Below, piece by piece: positions 60,933 to 64,000 of a stretch of 64,000 nt of DNA. The position numbers and the translations under genes are program-made. Origin of the DNA: an uncultured Granulosicoccus sp. (lineage in GTDB: Bacteria > Pseudomonadota > Gammaproteobacteria > Granulosicoccales > Granulosicoccaceae). The stretch covers positions 82,648-146,647 of the forward strand of contig CANLXI010000018.1 of assembly GCA_947495035.1 (NCBI GenBank), written 5' to 3'. The notes beneath the pieces are model-generated. The model was given only the letters and a program-made list of their open reading frames with translations, was not told the origin of the DNA and searched no databases. Numbering within the stretch: the first letter of the stretch is position 1; the number at the start of each line of letters is the position of its first letter.

Positions 60933-61598
60933 ATGAATAGAAATATCGGTACCATCAGTTCAATCGCGGCCTTGCTACTGGGCAGCAGTGTCGTTCATGC
61001 CCAGGGTGTGGCTCTGGATGGAACCATCGAAATACCTGCTGGCAACGGTGGCTACGCCAATTCCATGGGCGATGCCATCAAGACCGGCCTCGGTGATTGC
61101 GTGAAAATCGGCCTGTACAATGATGAAGACCAGGTAGACGCCTGTGCCGGCATCGAAGAAGCGCCGGAAGAAGTTGTTGAAGCAGAACCTGCTCCGGAAG
61201 CAGCGCCAGCGCCAGAACCTGTACAGAAGGAGCCTATCGTGACCACGGCCACTCTGGGCGGTGAGGCACTGTTCGACAACAACTCTGACGTGCTGAACGC
61301 ATCCAGCGAACAGGCCATGGCTGATCTCGTGTCTCAACTCGAGAAATTCCAGGAAATCACCTCCATCGAAGTGGTCGGTCACACCGACTCCAACGGCGAA
61401 GCCAGCTACAACCAGGGCCTGTCCGAGCGACGCGCCGCAGCGGTTGAAGCTTTCCTGAAGGCTGCCTACCCCAACGTCGACGTTACCAGCAGCGGCATGG
61501 GTGAAGACAGCCCGGTTGCGACCAACTCCACGCCAGAAGGTCGTCAGCTGAACCGTCGTGTTGAAGTTCAAGTGACTGCCAAAAGCATCACCGAGTAA
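60933..61598 (+). CDS. OmpA family protein (peptidoglycan-binding C terminus), paralog 1
   Basis: 221 residues. Signal peptide ends SSVVHA. A short N-terminal segment follows (GYANSMGDAIKTGLGDCVKIG with Cys, then DACAGIEE), then a Glu/Pro/Ala-rich linker (about 70-100). The OmpA C-terminal domain has EALFDNNSDVLN, SIEVVGHTDSNGEASYNQGLSERRAAAVEAFL and the SSGMGEDSPVATNSTPEGRQLNRRVEV ending. It has no beta-barrel, so it is a periplasmic or outer-membrane-linked peptidoglycan binder. A paralog of the same design follows. Confidence 0.9.
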   Translation: MNRNIGTISSIAALLLGSSVVHAQGVALDGTIEIPAGNGGYANSMGDAIKTGLGDCVKIGLYNDEDQVDACAGIEEAPEEVVEAEPAPEAAPAPEPVQKEPIVTTATLGGEALFDNNSDVLNASSEQAMADLVSQLEKFQEITSIEVVGHTDSNGEASYNQGLSERRAAAVEAFLKAAYPNVDVTSSGMGEDSPVATNSTPEGRQLNRRVEVQVTAKSITE

Positions 61599-61611
61599 GT
61601 TGCAGTAACCC

Positions 61612-61647
61612 TGACAGCGGAAGAGTCTTCGGGCTTTTCCGCTGTCA
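61612..61647 (+). terminator. hairpin after first OmpA-domain gene, terminator-like
   Basis: TGACAGCGGAA (61612-61622) pairs perfectly with TTCCGCTGTCA (61637-61647) around a 14-base loop. No T-run follows, so it may partially terminate or protect the mRNA. Further downstream CGAGTGTT (61690-61697) and AACACTCG (61726-61733) form another inverted repeat before the second gene. Confidence 0.5.
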
Positions 61648-61780
61648 TGTCACATGCCTGATCGTCCCCAGACCCGATTATCCGGATCGCGAGTGTTCTT
61701 TTTTCCGGACACGTTTTCTCGTAGTAACACTCGGTAGTTACTTGTCTTGACGCACATCCAAACCACCACGGAGAACAAAC

Positions 61781-62449
61781 ATGAACACTGGTAAATCCAT
61801 AGCGTTCGGAGCCTGCCTGACATTGGTGTCATTCGGCGCATCCGCGCACATCACCGAAGAAGATCATGGCCATATCGAGAACGATGGCTCAGGCGGCTAC
61901 GTCAGTTCGGATGGCGCTGTATTGAAAACCGGCCTGGGCGATTGCATGCACACCGGAACGTTTTCCGACGATGCGGTCATCAATGTGTGCGAAGGCATTG
62001 AAGAAGTAGCCGAAGTCGAGCCAGAGCCTGTAGCCGAAGTCGAGGAAACCGTGGTTGCCGAAGCACCAGCCCCGAACCCCGGCAAGATCGATACCCAGCA
62101 GTTCAGCGAAGAAGCCCTGTTCGATACGGATTCCTCACAGCTGACCAGTGCCGGTGAAGCCGCCATGAACGGCCTGTTCGGCGCGCTGGCCGAGTACAAG
62201 GGCATTACCGATGTGACCGTCACGGGCCACACTGACAGCCGCGGTGCCGAAGAATACAACCAGGCTTTGTCCGAAAGACGTGCACAGACAGTTGCCGACG
62301 TCATCGCCGCCCAGTACCCCGATGTTCGTATCGACGTTTCAGGCATGGGTGAGACTTCACCGGTTGCCAGCAACGATACCGCTGAAGGTCGCCAGCTGAA
62401 CCGTCGCGTTGAAGTCGAAGTCACTGCCACTCGCATGGTCTTCAACTGA
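61781..62449 (+). CDS. OmpA family protein, paralog 2
   Basis: 222 residues, same architecture as the preceding gene: signal peptide ending GASA, the TGLGDCMHTG and VCEGIEE cysteine segment, an acidic Pro/Glu/Val linker, and an OmpA C-terminal domain. That domain has EALFDTDSSQL, DVTVTGHTDSRGAEEYNQALSERRAQTVADVI and SGMGETSPVASNDTAEGRQLNRRVEVEV. The two probably arose by tandem duplication. A CGGAG site precedes the ATG, and a strong terminator follows. Confidence 0.9.
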   Translation: MNTGKSIAFGACLTLVSFGASAHITEEDHGHIENDGSGGYVSSDGAVLKTGLGDCMHTGTFSDDAVINVCEGIEEVAEVEPEPVAEVEETVVAEAPAPNPGKIDTQQFSEEALFDTDSSQLTSAGEAAMNGLFGALAEYKGITDVTVTGHTDSRGAEEYNQALSERRAQTVADVIAAQYPDVRIDVSGMGETSPVASNDTAEGRQLNRRVEVEVTATRMVFN

Positions 62450-62506
62450 GTCTCGAGCCTGCTTCCGGCCCTCACGGGTCTGAGCAGCTCATCCTCCGGA
62501 AGTCGG

Positions 62507-62535
62507 AAAAGGCCAGCATCATGCTGGCCTTTTTT
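62507..62535 (+). terminator. Rho-independent terminator after second OmpA-domain gene
   Basis: AAAAGGCCAGCAT (62507-62519) pairs with ATGCTGGCCTTTT (62521-62533) with a one-base centre shown, and a run of T residues follows. Textbook form. Confidence 0.9.
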
Positions 62536-62602
62536 GTGGGCGAGTATCGAAGACATCCAGTCCGGCAAGGCGGAAGGGCCCGTGATTTGCTGAACCGAAG
62601 GC

Positions 62603-63910
62603 ATGAAGAAATTCGTCCTCCAGACAGCCAAGCGGCCCACCACAGCTCGGCCCCGGTATGTTTTCTGTCTTCTGATGATCAGCCTGATCAGCGGTTGCAT
62701 CAGCCACTCTCACGCAGAGCGGGATCCCATCGACTGCAGCCTGCCGCATGTCGATCAACGTCTGTCACAGTGCAAGATGGTCAGACGAGCCAGTGAGTTC
62801 AGTGGCTGCCTGTCCACCGCAGACATCAGCGAGCACAGCTGCCTGCTCATGGATGCCGATGTCTCGTTCTGTTCGGCAAACGACAGCCTGCCGATAACAG
62901 CCTTCTTCGATCAGAACCAGCGAACCCTGGACTGCGCCGGCGGTGCAATAGACCATGGCTGGGGTCGCGTGAGTCTGCCTCAGGGTATCGCCACCACTCA
63001 GCGTACGCGCATGCCAGCCGTTCGCCTGATCAATGACCAGTCGCTGAGCGATATCACTGTCAGAAACTGCACGCTGCGTGGTACCAACCACATGGGGATC
63101 GAAGCCACCCGTTTCTTCGGTGGCGAACTGGGCCCGGACGGGAAAGTCGGTGCAGGCGAGGCGCTACCGGTCGGGCACCAGAAGTTGCGTTTCGAGAATC
63201 TTGTCATCGAGGACACCATCACCGGTATCTATCTGGGCAACTACAGCCACGACGTGGATATCCATCAGGTGAGCATCGACAACACGCAACGTATCGCCAT
63301 CTACTCGGAGGCCGGCAGTCACGACGTCCGCATTCGCCAATCGCTCATCAGCAACAACCAGTCCCGTGAGGCCATTGCCATCGATTCCACCTATGACAGC
63401 GAGGTATCAGACACCCTGTTCGTCAACAATCGCGAAGGGGGCATCAACGTCTATCAGAACTGCGGAGAGCTCAAGGGAATCGTCTGCCCGGTAATTCGTT
63501 CGACACCTCCCAACAACAACCGGATTATCGGAAATCGCTTCGTCAATACCGGCGTGTCCGGAGTTCAGATCGCTTCACGACAGGGCCGCCGGCACCGCTC
63601 CGGCTGGTGTGCCACGCTCGACGGGCGCTCCGGAAAGTTTACCGATACCGCCGAAGGCAACCTCGTCGCCGACAATACCTTCGTATGCCATGAGGGTACC
63701 TCGCTGGTCATTCAGGATGGACCCAACACCATCAGAGACAATACCGTGGTGGCCCGCCAGCGCTGCGTTCCCTATGAAGTGTCCACCGGGGGCCATGGCC
63801 GCAGCAAGCGCCACTTGCTCGATGGCCTGCAACTGCTGAACAACCGGATCGATACCGCCCGTCCGCCGCGCCTGCGCAATCTGAGTGATGAGGTCACGAT
63901 CAGGCAGTGA
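62603..63910 (+). CDS. lipoprotein with right-handed parallel beta-helix
   Basis: 435 residues. Signal peptide FCLLMISLISGC with lipidated Cys at residue 32. The body has repeating rungs of 22-24 residues (for example NCTLRGTNHMGIEATRFFGG, LVIEDTITGIYLGNYSHDVDIHQVSI, DNTQRIAIYSEAGSHDVRIRQSLISNN, DNTFVCHEGTSLVIQDGPNTIRDNTV) typical of pectate-lyase-like folds. Several paired cysteines are present. Such proteins bind or cleave acidic polysaccharides; no catalytic residues can be assigned with confidence. It is separated from the OmpA genes by the terminator. Confidence 0.8.
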   Translation: MKKFVLQTAKRPTTARPRYVFCLLMISLISGCISHSHAERDPIDCSLPHVDQRLSQCKMVRRASEFSGCLSTADISEHSCLLMDADVSFCSANDSLPITAFFDQNQRTLDCAGGAIDHGWGRVSLPQGIATTQRTRMPAVRLINDQSLSDITVRNCTLRGTNHMGIEATRFFGGELGPDGKVGAGEALPVGHQKLRFENLVIEDTITGIYLGNYSHDVDIHQVSIDNTQRIAIYSEAGSHDVRIRQSLISNNQSREAIAIDSTYDSEVSDTLFVNNREGGINVYQNCGELKGIVCPVIRSTPPNNNRIIGNRFVNTGVSGVQIASRQGRRHRSGWCATLDGRSGKFTDTAEGNLVADNTFVCHEGTSLVIQDGPNTIRDNTVVARQRCVPYEVSTGGHGRSKRHLLDGLQLLNNRIDTARPPRLRNLSDEVTIRQ

Positions 63911-63916
63911 GTACGC

Positions 63917-64000
<84 letters not shown>

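Overview
The window is a dense, moderately GC-rich bacterial chromosome segment. It holds two DctPQM-type TRAP transporters, a phasin and a PHB-depolymerase-like esterase, a MacAB exporter, OmpA-type porin-like proteins, a GGDEF-EAL protein and a type III CoA-transferase. This content, with many lipoproteins and Gram-negative envelope proteins, points to a heterotrophic, probably marine gammaproteobacterium. A Granulosicoccus-like organism is my guess, which I cannot test here. I see no rRNA, tRNA, CRISPR array, prophage or insertion sequence.

Layout. 1-5245: end of a serine-glyoxylate aminotransferase, a TRAP transporter, a crotonase and a type III CoA-transferase. 5258-8408: imperfect repeats, a phasin with a clear promoter and terminator, and an arsR-arsH-acr3 arsenic operon. 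8768-14277: PHB-depolymerase-like esterase, small lipoprotein, macAB, YceI protein. 14564-18255: a repeat-rich gap, then a tightly overlapped operon of ribbon-helix-helix protein, CYTH-like/CHAD protein, ParA-type ATPase, CYTH (triphosphate tunnel) protein and a lysine-rich Nudix protein. 18428-20857: GGDEF-EAL protein and a Dabb protein.

21020-35531 is a propane/alkane monooxygenase island. On the minus strand run hydroxylase alpha (prmA/mimA), reductase, hydroxylase beta, coupling protein, a dedicated GroEL, a glyoxalase, and a GMC oxidoreductase with its gluconate-dehydrogenase-subunit-3-like partner. Upstream lie a large intergenic region with TGTAAC inverted repeats, four uncharacterised genes including a WD40-like protein, and an AcoR/MimR-type activator. 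That activator has lost the sigma-54-contacting GAFTGA loop. The island could carry out subterminal alkane oxidation through alcohol and ketone, with methylglyoxal detoxification.

35613-39427: class II deacetylase-like amidohydrolase, three-CHRD lipoprotein, flavin amine oxidase. 39551-43575 (minus): nrdHIEF, a class Ib ribonucleotide reductase operon preceded by a cobalamin riboswitch. 43943-50376: metallophosphoesterase, CotH-family protein, acyl-CoA ligase, orphan TAXI binding protein. 50678-55640: a catabolic cluster with a PfkB sugar kinase, a second TRAP transporter and a DapA-family aldolase. 55737-60603: peroxiredoxin, CobT-like VWA protein divergent from a membrane GTPase, and ComF. 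60933-64000: two paralogous OmpA-domain proteins, a parallel beta-helix lipoprotein and a hexanucleotide repeat that runs off the end.

The strongest candidate for an undescribed system is the RHH-CHAD-ParA-CYTH-Nudix operon at 14905-18255. I read it as a ParA-driven positioning or segregation system coupled to polyphosphate. The cobalamin-riboswitch-controlled nrdHIEF operon, the GAFTGA-less activator and the four unknown genes beside the monooxygenase are further points of interest.
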